Part shown: positions 46,384 through 57,244 of the stretch, in pieces | How positions within the stretch are numbered: position 1 is the stretch's first letter | How the letters are laid out: the number at the start of each line of letters is the position of its first letter | DNA from: Benincasa hispida | Lineage: Eukaryota; Streptophyta; Magnoliopsida; Cucurbitales; Cucurbitaceae | Direction of reading: 5' to 3' | Assembly: GCF_009727055.1 (NCBI RefSeq) | Contig: NC_052351.1 | Location: 5,782,183-5,846,182 of the forward strand | Length of the DNA stretch: 64,000 nt | Notes under the pieces: generated by a model | The model's database searches: none | Seen by the model: the letters and a program-made list of their open reading frames with translations, nothing else | Told to the model about the DNA's origin: nothing | Translations under genes and position numbers: made by a program

Positions 46384-47297
46384 ACCTCAGTTTCTCTGGT
46401 ATCAACCACACTGGCGAACATATTCTAGGTAGCTTGTTTAAGCAACTTGTTGACTTTCATAGTTGAAATTACTTTAGGCAAGACCACGGTCCTGACCCCT
46501 TTAAATTTAAAGCTAGCTTCCGTAGGAGGGTTGAAAATCACCTCCTTATAGGAATACTCTATATTGGCATAGTTAGTAGCCAATCAATTCATGCCTAATA
46601 TAACGTCAAAATCACGCATGTCTAAGACTATTAAAGTTGCATTAAGTGTATGTTTGGCTATCTCAAACTGATATGCTTTTATCTTTTCATTTGCTGACAT
46701 AATTTCTTTAGATGGAGTACAAACTGATAAAACACAATGCAAAGTTTCTAATTCTAACATAGGATAATACATAAATACTGATGATATAAATGAATGAGAT
46801 GAGCTAGAATTAAACAACACGAATTTATAGTGTCCCAAGATTGGTGGAGCATACCTATCACCATAGTGCTTGACTTTTCGATCTTTTGCCGAGTGACTAA
46901 ATAAACCTGACCTAGCTATTGCTGACGACTCGAATCCTCCTAATCCACACTAGAAGATTACCCTTACTTCCCGAGGAGCTTCTTTTAGGACATTTATTAG
47001 CCATGTGTCCTCCTGTTTACAATGGAGCACACTTCACTACAAGCCAAATAGTGTCCCAATTCACCTCTCACAAGAACTACACACTGGTCGGTCTTTCACA
47101 ACCATTCCTAACTCGGAAGCCTGCTACTTGAGGTGTCGAAATGATTTTTCTGAATATTGGCTCTTCTGCGATGGCTCTAGAGCTCTTTGTTTTACCTTCC
47201 TCTTTTGACTCAAGGAAGGACCCACCTCAAATGACTTTTAAGCATTCACCCTCTCACTAGAAGTCCATCTCAACTGCCAAATGAAGTGTCTTTGCAT
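46384..47297 (-). pseudogene. Tekay/Del-like gypsy protease and gag C-terminus
   Basis: Minus-strand reading contains the protease (SSSHSFISSVF, then LDMRDFDVILGMN), continuing to NPPTEASFKFKG and a VVLPKVIS-like linker at 46400-46560. Upstream, to 47297, is a decayed Gag zinc-knuckle region (FRHLK, VVKDRPVCSSC). Many stops. Cut at 47302 by a family A LTR; the Gag N-terminus lies beyond it. Confidence 0.78.
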
Positions 47298-47302
47298 GTA
47301 TG

Positions 47303-48785
47303 TGTTGAGGTTGATGCCCTAAAGTCTCGTGTCCTGTAGTTTGTAAATAGTTTGTACGAATGTATGTGGTGACATATAAGTGGATCATTTCTTAATTGAT
47401 AACCAAAATGGTCTATAACATATGGATATAGAAGGGAAACCTTATCTTGGTAATGCTACGGATACGGCCTGCTTACAAGTATTGTGGCTTTTTCACAGAT
47501 AGTCTGATCTTGATCATTCGTGTAGGGGACATGCGAGCGGGGCCGTACTACACAAAGAGTTTGTATAAGTCCTGATCACAAAGTGTTAACGTCTCGTTAT
47601 ATAACCCCATTCATGACAGAGACTTCACTTCACTCGGATGACCATGGGTAACATGACCTCAATCCTGAGTAAGTTGGGAACTCTTGCCATTGAGGGCGGT
47701 TCTTTGATTTGCTTGGGTGCGAGTGGCCAGAGCGCCAACTCAAACCTACTACTTTGGGAATTTGTCTGATTCGGGAGTTGGGAACTCAGCTACACAAGAT
47801 GAAGTTCACTCATTCTCTGAAGCAGGGGTAAGTAGATAGATTGCTCCTTAAGGGTTGATCCCAGGACTTGAATGATGTGGTGCCACACACCTTCTCATGG
47901 CCCGAGAGATGTTCACACATAGTAGGACTGTGTTGTATTGTTCATTAGAGGGATCGGTGGTACTTAAGGAGTAAGATGTAACTACAGGCGCAAAATGGTA
48001 AATTGGGCCAGCTGTACTTACGGGCATCTGTGAAGGGTCATCGTACTAATGATTAGTTATATTCGATGAACATAGAAATATATCTATAGTAAGAAGAGTT
48101 CAACTGTCAGTCTTTAGTAGAATGTCTGGTAGTTAACGGATGGTGAATATCGTGACTAAAGAGTTTAGTCAGTTATTCACGTATCGTTGGAGTTTTAGCC
48201 ATAGGTCCGTAAGGTTCCCTTGGTAGCTTGGATACAAATTGAGAATAAGTTTTTGGGTCAGTTTAAAATGTTCAAATTGATAAGAGGGAGTACGATTATA
48301 TATGATATAATTGAATTAGTTAATTATATGTGATATAATTGACTTTATGAATGAGATATATTAATTTAGAGGAAATTGGATATAAATATAATTTATATCT
48401 AGTGGAGAAAAAAATACTATGGTTAATATAAGATATTAAACCATAAGTTATGAATATAATGTGACTATATTTATAATTTATTAAGTGGACAGTTATAGGA
48501 TAATTGATCGATGTCTCTTCTATTTTCTTATTGATGAGTAAGATAAAGAATCATTTGAGATGCTTAAATAGCTCACGGTGTGTTGCGATTCTTAAGATTC
48601 ATCGCTTAGTAAATCATAGCCTATACGATAATATTGTTTACTGAACGATCACTTAAACCCGTGCGCGCTACTTACTAAACGATCGCTTATCTTTTACTAA
48701 ACGGTCGTTCAACGCTCTTGTTTTACTAAACGGTCGTATCACTAAGTTTTTCCTTCACGATTGTATACTTCACCTAAATGATCAA
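47303..48785 (+). mobile_element. Family A-type LTR inserted in the Tekay-like gag
   Basis: Starts TGTTGAGGTTGATGCC. Collinear with other copies through the GATATAAAT-ATA-ATTTATATC hairpin (about 48395) and a CGATCG/AAACGGTCG repeat zone (48600-48780). The LTR end and PBS are missing, so it is 3'-truncated; the right edge is approximate. Confidence 0.72.
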
Positions 48786-49375
48786 GCACCTTCTGATCCT
48801 TTAGACATTTCATATATCGGAATATCGTCTCGATTGTTGATAGCCATAACTAAGCATTAGTAGAGTTCTTCGGTGACTCTTGAAAGTGTGTGGGTTGTAC
48901 AAAAATCCTAAAGGTGTTTGACCTCCACTGAAAAGTATACATATTTTGGTTCTGGTTCTAGCTCTGGGCCTAAACTTGCGACGTTGGGGTTTGTGGGGGT
49001 GGTACTTACCAGGACTGGACAAACTAGGCCATTCGCTCGTTTATCATATCCTTCACCTTATTTAGGATTGTTGTCGTGACCGCTTCCCCTATTGCTGCTA
49101 CCAAATTAGTATACTCAGTTAGCATAACTAGGGGAATCGATGTCAACGATGGCATAGTCATTTTCTGCGTTCGACTTCATGTTTGAGTTTTCTGCGACCC
49201 TAACCCAGAAGGGTCACTAAGAGGCAGGGGATCCTCTAGTGGAGGAGGGTTATGAACTTGTGGGTCTTGCACTCCCAACGCAGAAGGGTCCCAGACTAGT
49301 GGATCTTAAACTTGTGATCAAACTATGGGTTTCAACCTTGGGGAAAATTTATTTCGCGGCCCCCCCCCCCCCCCC

Positions 49376-49445
<70 letters not shown>

Positions 49446-49694
49446 TAGCAATCCTATGACTGCCTCTTCCTCTAACTTGTACCATTTCCTAACAATCATA
49501 TGTAGCCGACCTTTAACAAACTCTTCATCAAGAAAACATGTCAATTACGATTGTAAATTCATCATAATCTTCTGCATATTATCTTAGAGACTTTTCTTAA
49601 GGGACATACTTGGCGATGACGAGGAATCCGTTATTTGCCAAATGGGACAATCTAGATATATATAGTAAGTCAATCTACAGAACCAAAAACTTGG
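48786..49694 (-). pseudogene. Tekay-like gypsy gag N-terminal region
   Basis: Lies between the element's PBS/LTR and the interrupted gag. Minus-strand reading shows a low-complexity Gln/Pro-rich Gag-like segment (EAVTTTILNKVKDMINERMA, VPPPQTP) with several stops. Assignment rests mainly on position. Contains the poly-C tract. Confidence 0.5.
49360..49445. repeat. 86-base poly-C tract (one A)
   Basis: 49360-49445 is C except for A at 49376. The polyproline or polyglycine frames it creates are not genes. Likely a sequencing or gap-filling artefact. Confidence 0.9.
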
Positions 49695-49706
49695 GCTCTG
49701 ATAGCA
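49695..49706 (-). other. PBS of the Tekay-like element
   Basis: The minus strand reads TGCTATCAGAGC, one mismatch to the tRNA-iMet PBS, two bases from the LTR edge. Confidence 0.75.
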
Positions 49707-49708
49707 AC

Positions 49709-50280
49709 TGTAACGACTTGGATCCCTAGGACTTATACTAAGCCATTACTACATGCATGCATACATCTCAAAATGACCATTTTTATAGATGGACTAAAAC
49801 CACATTCTTTTTATAAAATGAATAACTTTTATTAAATCTAAATAACTGAAAATCTTTGATCATGGTACCCCTAAAAATAAAACAACATTGGAAAAAAAAA
49901 ATAACTAAAACATCTAACAATACAAGAACTAATAGTTTTTTTAAATCTATCGGCAAAACTGAGATTTAAAACATGAAAACATGGAAATGTGAGCGGAAGC
50001 ATCTGTCTAGTCCCAGTGACACAACCACTGATTTCTCCTGTCATCCATCGATATGTCCTTACGCTTATCTGAAAAACATAACATAATAAAAATGAGTATA
50101 AAATACTCTGTAAGTAACCTTACTACTGAGGTCAGGCAATGCATACATATCTGCAAATGAATGCATACTGGTGGGACAAGCATATTGTAAATCATCAAAG
50201 AAACATGAGATTATGAACAATTGAAAACATGAAAACGGGATGGGCATCTAGTGAAAATTAAACCCATCCTTGTTGGTGTT
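49709..50280 (-). mobile_element. Tekay/Del-like LTR
   Basis: Begins TGTAACGACTTGG next to the PBS. Collinear with 18779-19214 for about 430 bp. Sequence beyond about 50280 looks like another repeat, so the outer limit is uncertain. Confidence 0.7.
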
Positions 50281-51375
50281 GACAATCAACATACGAAAAT
50301 AATTAGGATCTTAAGCACTCTAATTCCATTAATTTTAGAAATTAAGCATGCAAGGTCAGAAAAATAGAAATAGGGTTTCAAGTTTTACTTTAAAGAATGC
50401 CTTTAAATCAGCAACTCCTCAGCACAAGTTTCTTCTTCAATAGCTTGTAGACCACCACTCGATCTTCTTTACCATTCTCTTGGCCTAGATTAGATTATGG
50501 GATCCAAAATGATAAATAATTTAAGGAATTTTGGAGATGTTTTCTAGTTTTGGTATCAAAGAGTTGAAGAACACTTCATCAAAATTTTCAAAATTTCATC
50601 AATGCATGAATGAATTACTCAACTGATTGAATTTCATTTATTAAAAATTATCATGCAAACATATTGTTCATCAACTTGACAACAAAACACACCCAATTTG
50701 AATAGATAATAAGGTGGTTTATTGAGTGGGAAAAAAGTGGAAATTTTCCACCAATTTTATTCCATCCATCTTAACTGATTTTTCTTTAAAAATCAATTTA
50801 ATTTGAAAATCTAAATTTCAAATTTTAAAATGAATTTTAATTTTACAAAATATTAATTCAATCATTAATATTTAAATAAAATACATTAATTTTAGTTAAA
50901 ATTAATTCTTAATAATTAATTAATTAAATTAATTTAATATAAAATATTAAATTAATAAAACACAAATTCCAAACATGAATCCCTATTCATGTAATTAATA
51001 TTTAAATCATATTAAAATATTCTCCAACTCTCCAATTTCGTTTAATTCCATTACTAAACGTTTAACTATCACTTATAATTGATAATTCCCTTAAATCGAA
51101 TTTGAACGTTTTAGACTCTTTCATCACGCTATTCTAAGATTTAATATGTTTGTGAGCTAGTAGTGGACCTAATGGACCTATATATCATGAGCTCTAAAGA
51201 TCTGAGATTAATTTGCTAAACTCTTCTGACCGAATTAATCAATATTCATTAACTATCAGGTCACTCCACTAAAGTATATTTTATATATATATATACTTTA
51301 ATTCCTAAATCGTTCACTGAACTAGTGTTTATCTCACAGGTCACTCCGACTATTCAACATTGTAGTATGGTGACT
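50281..51375 (-). mobile_element. Diverged LTR related to family A, minus strand
   Basis: 51060-51280 shows the family A order in reverse (GGACCTAATGGACCT, then GAGCTC, CTAAACTCTTCTGACC, TTAACTATCAGG, CACTCCACTAAAG). These match 39300-39420 with considerable divergence. 50281-51060 is AT-rich LTR-like DNA without a clear match. Confidence 0.45.
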
Positions 51376-53930
51376 GTTTGATTGGTCTTTGTATGAGCGT
51401 GAAACCTAAACAATTTTTTTGCCGCATTACAAGGTTAGTTCACATTCATTTCATTATCAATAAACTTGAAACTTTGGAATACTGTTTTTTCAATTTCAAT
51501 AACTCCAGACTGTTATTGATGATATATCCACCAAACTCATCAGCTCTTGGTGTACTTTGGCATTTAGGTAATTTTTCTTTTCTGTATTTTTCTTAAATCT
51601 TTTCTAATACAGTTTTAAGTTAGAAATGGGAAGGACTACTTCTGCAGTTTTCATTTGTAACATATTGAGTTATACTGCATTTGTTTTTGCCTTTTATTTG
51701 GGTTTTTTGTTTACATTTATAGCCTCACAAATCTCTTTGATGATCTCTACTTTTCTTGCCTTGGAACTCTCTCATGGTTTGAATTTTTCATTTTACATTT
51801 TCTACCATCTCTGTACTTCATTTCTCGATTCATTGATTGCTATGGTATAGATGACATTAACGAAATGGATCATTATTCTTATTCTACATGTTATTAGCCA
51901 AATTGAGTCCTTGAAAATAATATGACAACATCCACATGTTAGCAATCCAAGTTCATAATATATATATATATATATATAACAAACAGCAAAAGAAAAGTTC
52001 CCTTTTCTCCCGTCTGCTCTCTATTAGTTGTTGATTTCTATTACATGTAACCATTTAATTATGCTTTCAACTTAATTCAACACATTTTTTTCTTTTATTT
52101 ATTGCAATTTGGCCCTCCGTGGCTTGATTTGTCTTCTGGGTAAGCTCAATACGAGGTTGTGAATTAAATTCACTCCCTTATTATTTTGTATTTTGATTCA
52201 GCAAGCAAAGTACCCAATTGCATTTCCCCAACTTTTATTACTAATTTTATCTTCTCTACTTTAATAATGCAAACCTTTTTCCTTCTATAATTTATGCCTC
52301 GAGCTGGAGGTCTATGTTTAATCATACCATATATTTTCAATGTTTGATTTAGCAAATTAGAATGATTTGATAGTTTAAATGATATCATGTACTTTTAATC
52401 TAGTATGTTATTTGAGAATAATTGCAAAATATTGGTTGTGCTAAACATGTAGATGGTATTGCTGCTTTTAAATCAGCTCATGATTCTGGGTTGCTTTTCA
52501 TATATGGTTTTTAATTAAATTGATGCTCTAATGACATGTTTGGAAGTGATTTTGTTTTGTCATGTTTATATTTATGGTTTCACTATTCAATCTAGCGACT
52601 TATCTTCTTATGTTGGACATTGGCGTGTATAATAACACAATTTATGTGTATTTAGCACAAAAGTTTTTTGTGTTGGAGTGTTAGGACTCTTTTGCAGTTT
52701 TGGATTCCTTCGAACACTTTTAAGCTAGGATTCAAGTCATCTTTTATAAGTTTTATATGTTAAAACTTTGTTTAGATCAATCAATTAAGACATTGTCTAT
52801 TAATTTATAAACCTGGGAAAATCTCTATTTGTACTTTAAAACTAATTAGGAGTCTTCAAGTTAATTTTTAAGGTGACGTGAAGGTAAGAGTATATGCCCT
52901 TACCATTATTGTATTAGTTTGAAACTAAGACATTTTTATTGTTCAATTTAGAAATGGATTTTGGAGAAGTTTTTTTTCTAATCTTTACAAGTTTTATTGC
53001 TTTCATGGTTGAAATATTTATTGTTTTCTATAGGGTTTGTCTCTAGGTTCTTGATAGTGTCTTTTTTTATTTAATAAAAAAATCATGCCTTTTAAAAGTT
53101 TATACAGTCGATGACTTTTCACCATATCAATTTGCCTTGACATACGTTAACGATGACATATGATAATCATGTTTATTCTACATGACTTTGCCAATGTAGG
53201 GTCAACCGAGAGGCCAACAAGTTATGTGTTAGTACATAATAAGCCAAACAAAATTGAGTTTGGATCAAATTTAATATTTATAATCTATAGACTTCACTTC
53301 TTAGAGGTAAAGAATTTTTGGACTTGCACCATGTTTTTTTTTTTTTTTTTTTTGTCTATATCTTAGTTTTTCTAGTCTATGTGATATTTAATTCTTTTCA
53401 ATCTATTCTTGAAAACTTCGGCCACATTTGATAAATGAGTTTGAGGTGAATTTGATGATTATAAATATATATTCTTTTTGTAGGAGTCAAACATACGATA
53501 TTGATTAGATAGTTAGATGTGAAGACGACAAGATGCATCATGTTTGAAAAATGAAGATTAAAGGATATATGTTTATCTTAAGAAAACTAGAAAGCTAAGG
53601 TTACTTTGCTTTTTTTCATTTCCTATAATGTAATTTGAAAACCATGATGATCCCATAAAAAATATGCATTTATTTATGTCTATTGAAATACTCTTATAAT
53701 TGATGAAATAGCACATTATGAGTGATGTATACATTTAGACTCTTGAAAATTTATTTTAATATAAATCCACTTGATTGTCTTAAATGTTTATAAAATTGAA
53801 GTTAATTTTACGTTTACATTTGTGGCAATTTGTTACTCATATAACATGTTATATAAATGTGATATGCACTTGATTACAATTGACTATCACAACGAGATTA
53901 AAGATGTTATATGTTTTCATAGCATCTTTT
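51376..53930. other. AT-rich noncoding DNA
   Basis: No gene or element recognised. Includes (TA)n at 51957-51978 and a T20 run at 53334-53353. A hydrophobic 74-codon frame (51626-51850) has no recognisable family. Confidence 0.5.
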
Positions 53931-53933
53931 ACT

Positions 53934-54310
53934 ACTAAGAAATTGCTATTAGAAGTTAATTATAACATTTTTTTAATGCTATTAAAAGTAAATCATAGTA
54001 TTTTTATAATACTACAAAATCTTTTCATAACATTAAAATGATGCAACCGAAAGTGAAATTTTTATAGCGTTTATAGCATTGAAAAAAAGCTATAAAAAAT
54101 CAGGGACTTTCAATAATATCAGCTACAGCATACCTAAAAATGAAAATTTTTTATAGCGTTTTTTAATCGATATAAAAGATCTTCTATAACTTTTTGCTAA
54201 GGCTATAAAAAGTTTTTATAACATTAAATTCACGCTATCGAAAATTGATTTTTTATAGCGTTATAAAATGCTATGGAAAGTTAAGGATTTTTAATAACAT
54301 GGGCTACGAC
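53934..54310 (+). mobile_element. CACTA-like subterminal region
   Basis: CTACTAAGAAATTGCTAT near 53934, followed by many copies of TATAGCGTT/GCTATAAAA in both orientations, the pattern of CACTA subterminal repeats. No TSD or transposase found. Confidence 0.5.
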
Positions 54311-54440
54311 AATTTGAAGCTTTACCTTGTGGCCTTTCCTAAAGCACAGTGTTCACAAAAGGTTAGATTTTCTTTAGAGATCTTTAGGTAGAATCCCTTG
54401 TTTAGATAGGACTTCTAGGCCTTAATCTCTAGTGCCAAAC
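54311..54440 (-). pseudogene. Copia GAG-pre-integrase fragment
   Basis: Minus-strand reading ends NKGFYLKISKENLTFCEHCALGKATR, the conserved CxxC end of the copia GAG-pre-integrase domain. Only this piece survives. Confidence 0.7.
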
Positions 54441-54457
54441 ATCAGCCTCTGTGATCT

Positions 54458-54577
54458 CATTTGTGGTGGCAACATATGTCTCTGTCATTATTTCAACTCA
54501 TTTGACCACAAATAAGTCATTTGTGGTGGCAACACATGTCTCTGTCATCATTTCAACTCATTTGACCACAAATGAGT
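54458..54577. repeat. 60-bp tandem duplication with inverted ends
   Basis: 54458-54517 and 54518-54577 differ at only a few positions. Each unit begins CATTTGTGGT and carries ACCACAAAT near its end. Confidence 0.85.
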
Positions 54578-55439
54578 CATTTATCTTCTTTTTCTTGAGT
54601 TGTCACTGAGGCTGGGAGAGTTGATGGGGCTGGGAGAGTTGATGGGTCAAGAGAGCTCTGTGAGCCTTTTGTTGACTGAGAATTGTTTTGATTTTGACCT
54701 TTCATACGCCAAAATCTCCTTTGTCGTCGAACTTCTCTACTTTGAATCTTGCTACTACATCTTGGAGTGAAAAACTTGAATCTTGAATCTTCAAGAACTG
54801 CAATCTTGATATTCTGTATTATGGAAGCACAAATGATGAAATGCTGGCCCTTTTTGCTGATCCAAATCGTGATCCACCAAGTTGTTTTGCCCCAAATTAA
54901 ATTGGTTGGTAGAAAACTTGGTCCTCCTTGCTCCACATCTTCCTGCGTGGAATGATCTGCCTGATGGAAGGAAAACTTTCTGTTTTCGATGGGAATTTTT
55001 CAGAACAATTAATTTCTTTTTCTCTTTCGTTCTCTCTATCGTTTTGCAGAAATCTTTTGCTAACATTTTCTTTCTTTCTGGTTCGAGGGATTGTCGAGAG
55101 TATGAAGAAGAAGAACATGCAATGTTGTAAAGAGAAAGAAGAGGAAGAGATCTACAAGATGATATACGTGGTTCGGTAAAATAGTGTCCGTAGGAAGGAG
55201 AAGAGTTTTATTCAAGAGCTAAGTTACATTTTTTTTACAGATCTTGTAGCTTTTTTGTAAGCTTCTATAAATTATTTCTACAAACTATAAATGATGCATA
55301 TTTATACATCTTGTCTAGTTACAAAAACAAACGATAAAAAAAGGCTGTTGAATATTCGGTTGAATGTTTGAGCTTATCTTACTTCACTATTCAAGATAAA
55401 CCTCAACCCTCGTAAGAATACCCAGATCTTACCTAAAAT
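54578..55439 (-). mobile_element. Copia remnant with LTR-like sequence
   Basis: Between the pre-integrase fragment and 55439. A TACGTGGTTCGGTAAAA block at about 55166 is a common plant copia LTR motif, also related to the LTR at 3891-4830. Overlapping frames on both strands (54577-55179) have no supported product. Confidence 0.4.
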
Positions 55440-55750
55440 CAAAAGATCGATGATAGCATAGTGCGGAAGGGGTGGCAGAAACGAGACCCACGTCAGCGGC
55501 GGCTGACAATAATGCTTGGGCAGCGACGAGCGGCTGGAATCCGAGAGGGTAAGCGGTGATTGGACGGCTTAGGCGTGCGGCGTCTGCGGACAAGGACCTG
55601 TGGCGCGATTGGGTGGAGGCTCGCCGACGAACGGATGAACCCACGAACGCTAACGGACGAACGACGACGAGCAACGGTCAGATCTTACAATCACTTGGCA
55701 GATCCAGCGATTGGCGACGGTGAAGATAGCGAGGAAGAAGATGAATTGTG
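55440..55750. other. GC-rich segment, unassigned
   Basis: Abrupt shift to high GC with many CpGs. Open frames on both strands are Arg/Ala-rich and match no family I recognise. May be a captured host-gene fragment. Confidence 0.35.
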
Positions 55751-55851
55751 AGGGTTTGTTATGCACGTAAAACGAGACACCTTTTTATAATATTTCTTTT
55801 TTTCCTTTTCCAAAATCCTAAATATATAAATTATTATTATTATAAAAAATA

Positions 55852-56174
55852 GATGTCCATTGTTTAATATCCTCAAAGTCATGTGTCAATTTTCATGTTA
55901 TTCATGTGCCTTATAGTTTTTATGCTTAGTATTCATGTAAGACCACATTCTACTTACCATTTTGTTTATAAATAGTGACATTTGATGGATCTTAAAATCA
56001 CATACATGAGTGAGAAATTCACTTCAAATTTCTACTAAATTTTTATATTATTAAATTTTCATAATTTTAGTTATTTTATTTTATTATTATATTATATTAT
56101 ATTATTTATTATTACATTTATATATTATTAATTATATTTTCTCTATATTCGTTGTGTTTCTCAATTTCACAACA
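55852..56174 (+). mobile_element. Copia LTR (plus strand) with TATA box
   Basis: TATAAATAG at 55967-55975; AT-rich; ends TTCACAACA just before CGTTATCAGCACGAG, the atypical PBS-like sequence found after many plant copia LTRs. The left edge is tentative. Confidence 0.6.
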
Positions 56175-56407
56175 CGTTATCAGCACGAGCTCCTGTTGCT
56201 TTCATCGCTAAAGGTAAATCCTAAAGGTAGGTTGGTTTTTTTCCTTTTTATTATAATTAATAAATTAAATGTTATTTTGCATATTTAGTACATATTACAT
56301 TTCTAATATAAATACAATATTTTGTGATAGTATTCCATGATAAACCTTACAAATTAGAATTTCAGCCCTTGACATTAATGACAATAATTATTTTTCATAG
56401 GTGTTCT

Positions 56408-57244
56408 GAAATTCACCTGGATGCTAAGAACATGGGAGAAACAATTAAAGAAGAAAAACCATCATAGAGTCATGACAAAGTAAAAACTATGATTTTTCTT
56501 TGTCATCATTTCCACGAGGGATTAAAAATGGAATATCTTATAATAAAAGATCATCAAATCTTGTGCAAAATTTGAAAGAAAGGTATGATCATAAAAAAAA
56601 TAGTTATTCTTCTTAAAGCTTATTATGAGTGGATTCATTTAACGCTACAAGATTTTAAATCAATAAGTGATTACAATTTTGCATTATTTAAAACTAATTC
56701 AAAATTGTTGTTATGAGGAGATAAGATTACTGATGCTGATATGTTAAAGAAGACATTTTCTACATTTTGTGTCTCGAATATGCTCTTGCAACAGCAATAT
56801 TGAGAGAAAGATTTAAACAATATTTTGAACTAATTTCACGTCTTCTCGTGGCCAAACAAAATAACGAGTTATTGATGAAGAACCACGAATCTCAACCAAC
56901 TAGAGCAATACCATTCCTTGAAGTGAATGATGTGAATGTTAATAATCGTAGTCGAGGTCATGGTTATGGTCAAAGTCGTGAATCTGGTAGAGAAAGAAAT
57001 AATTATTATTTTCGTGGTGATCGTTCTAATCATTCAATCAGGAAGAATGTGGTACAATTGCTTGAGTGAATATTTATTAAAAGAAAATATCAAAATAATC
57101 CAATATGTCCGTATATTTTTATAAAGAAATCACAATCAGGATTTGCTATTATAACTATATATGTTGATGACTTAAATATAATTGGAACTTTTGAAGAGGT
57201 TTCAAAGGCAATAGAATATCTTGAGAAACAATTTGAGATGAAAG
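56408..57244 (+). pseudogene. Copia gag joined to an RT fragment
   Basis: Gag pieces across frames: GETIKEEKPS, KVKTMIFLCHHFHEGLKMEYL, KQYFELISRLLVAKQNNELLMKNHESQPT and an Arg/Gly-rich tail (56767-57069). After about 57065 the sequence jumps to RT (FIKKSQSGFAIITIYVDDLNIIG, then YLEKQFEMKVL) with the catalytic YVDD intact. Protease, integrase and most of RT have been deleted. Interrupted at 57245 by family A. Confidence 0.82.

Noticed and set aside
49239..49544. Polyproline/polyglycine ORFs on both strands
   Set aside because: Created by the poly-C tract, probably an artefact.
51378..51850. Possible exons of a membrane-protein gene (hydrophobic frame at 51626, GT-like donor sites)
   Set aside because: No family resemblance, no consistent splice pairs and strongly AT-rich composition.
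54577..55179. Several overlapping 70-120-codon ORFs on both strands
   Set aside because: No recognisable domain; the region carries copia LTR and pre-integrase remnants.
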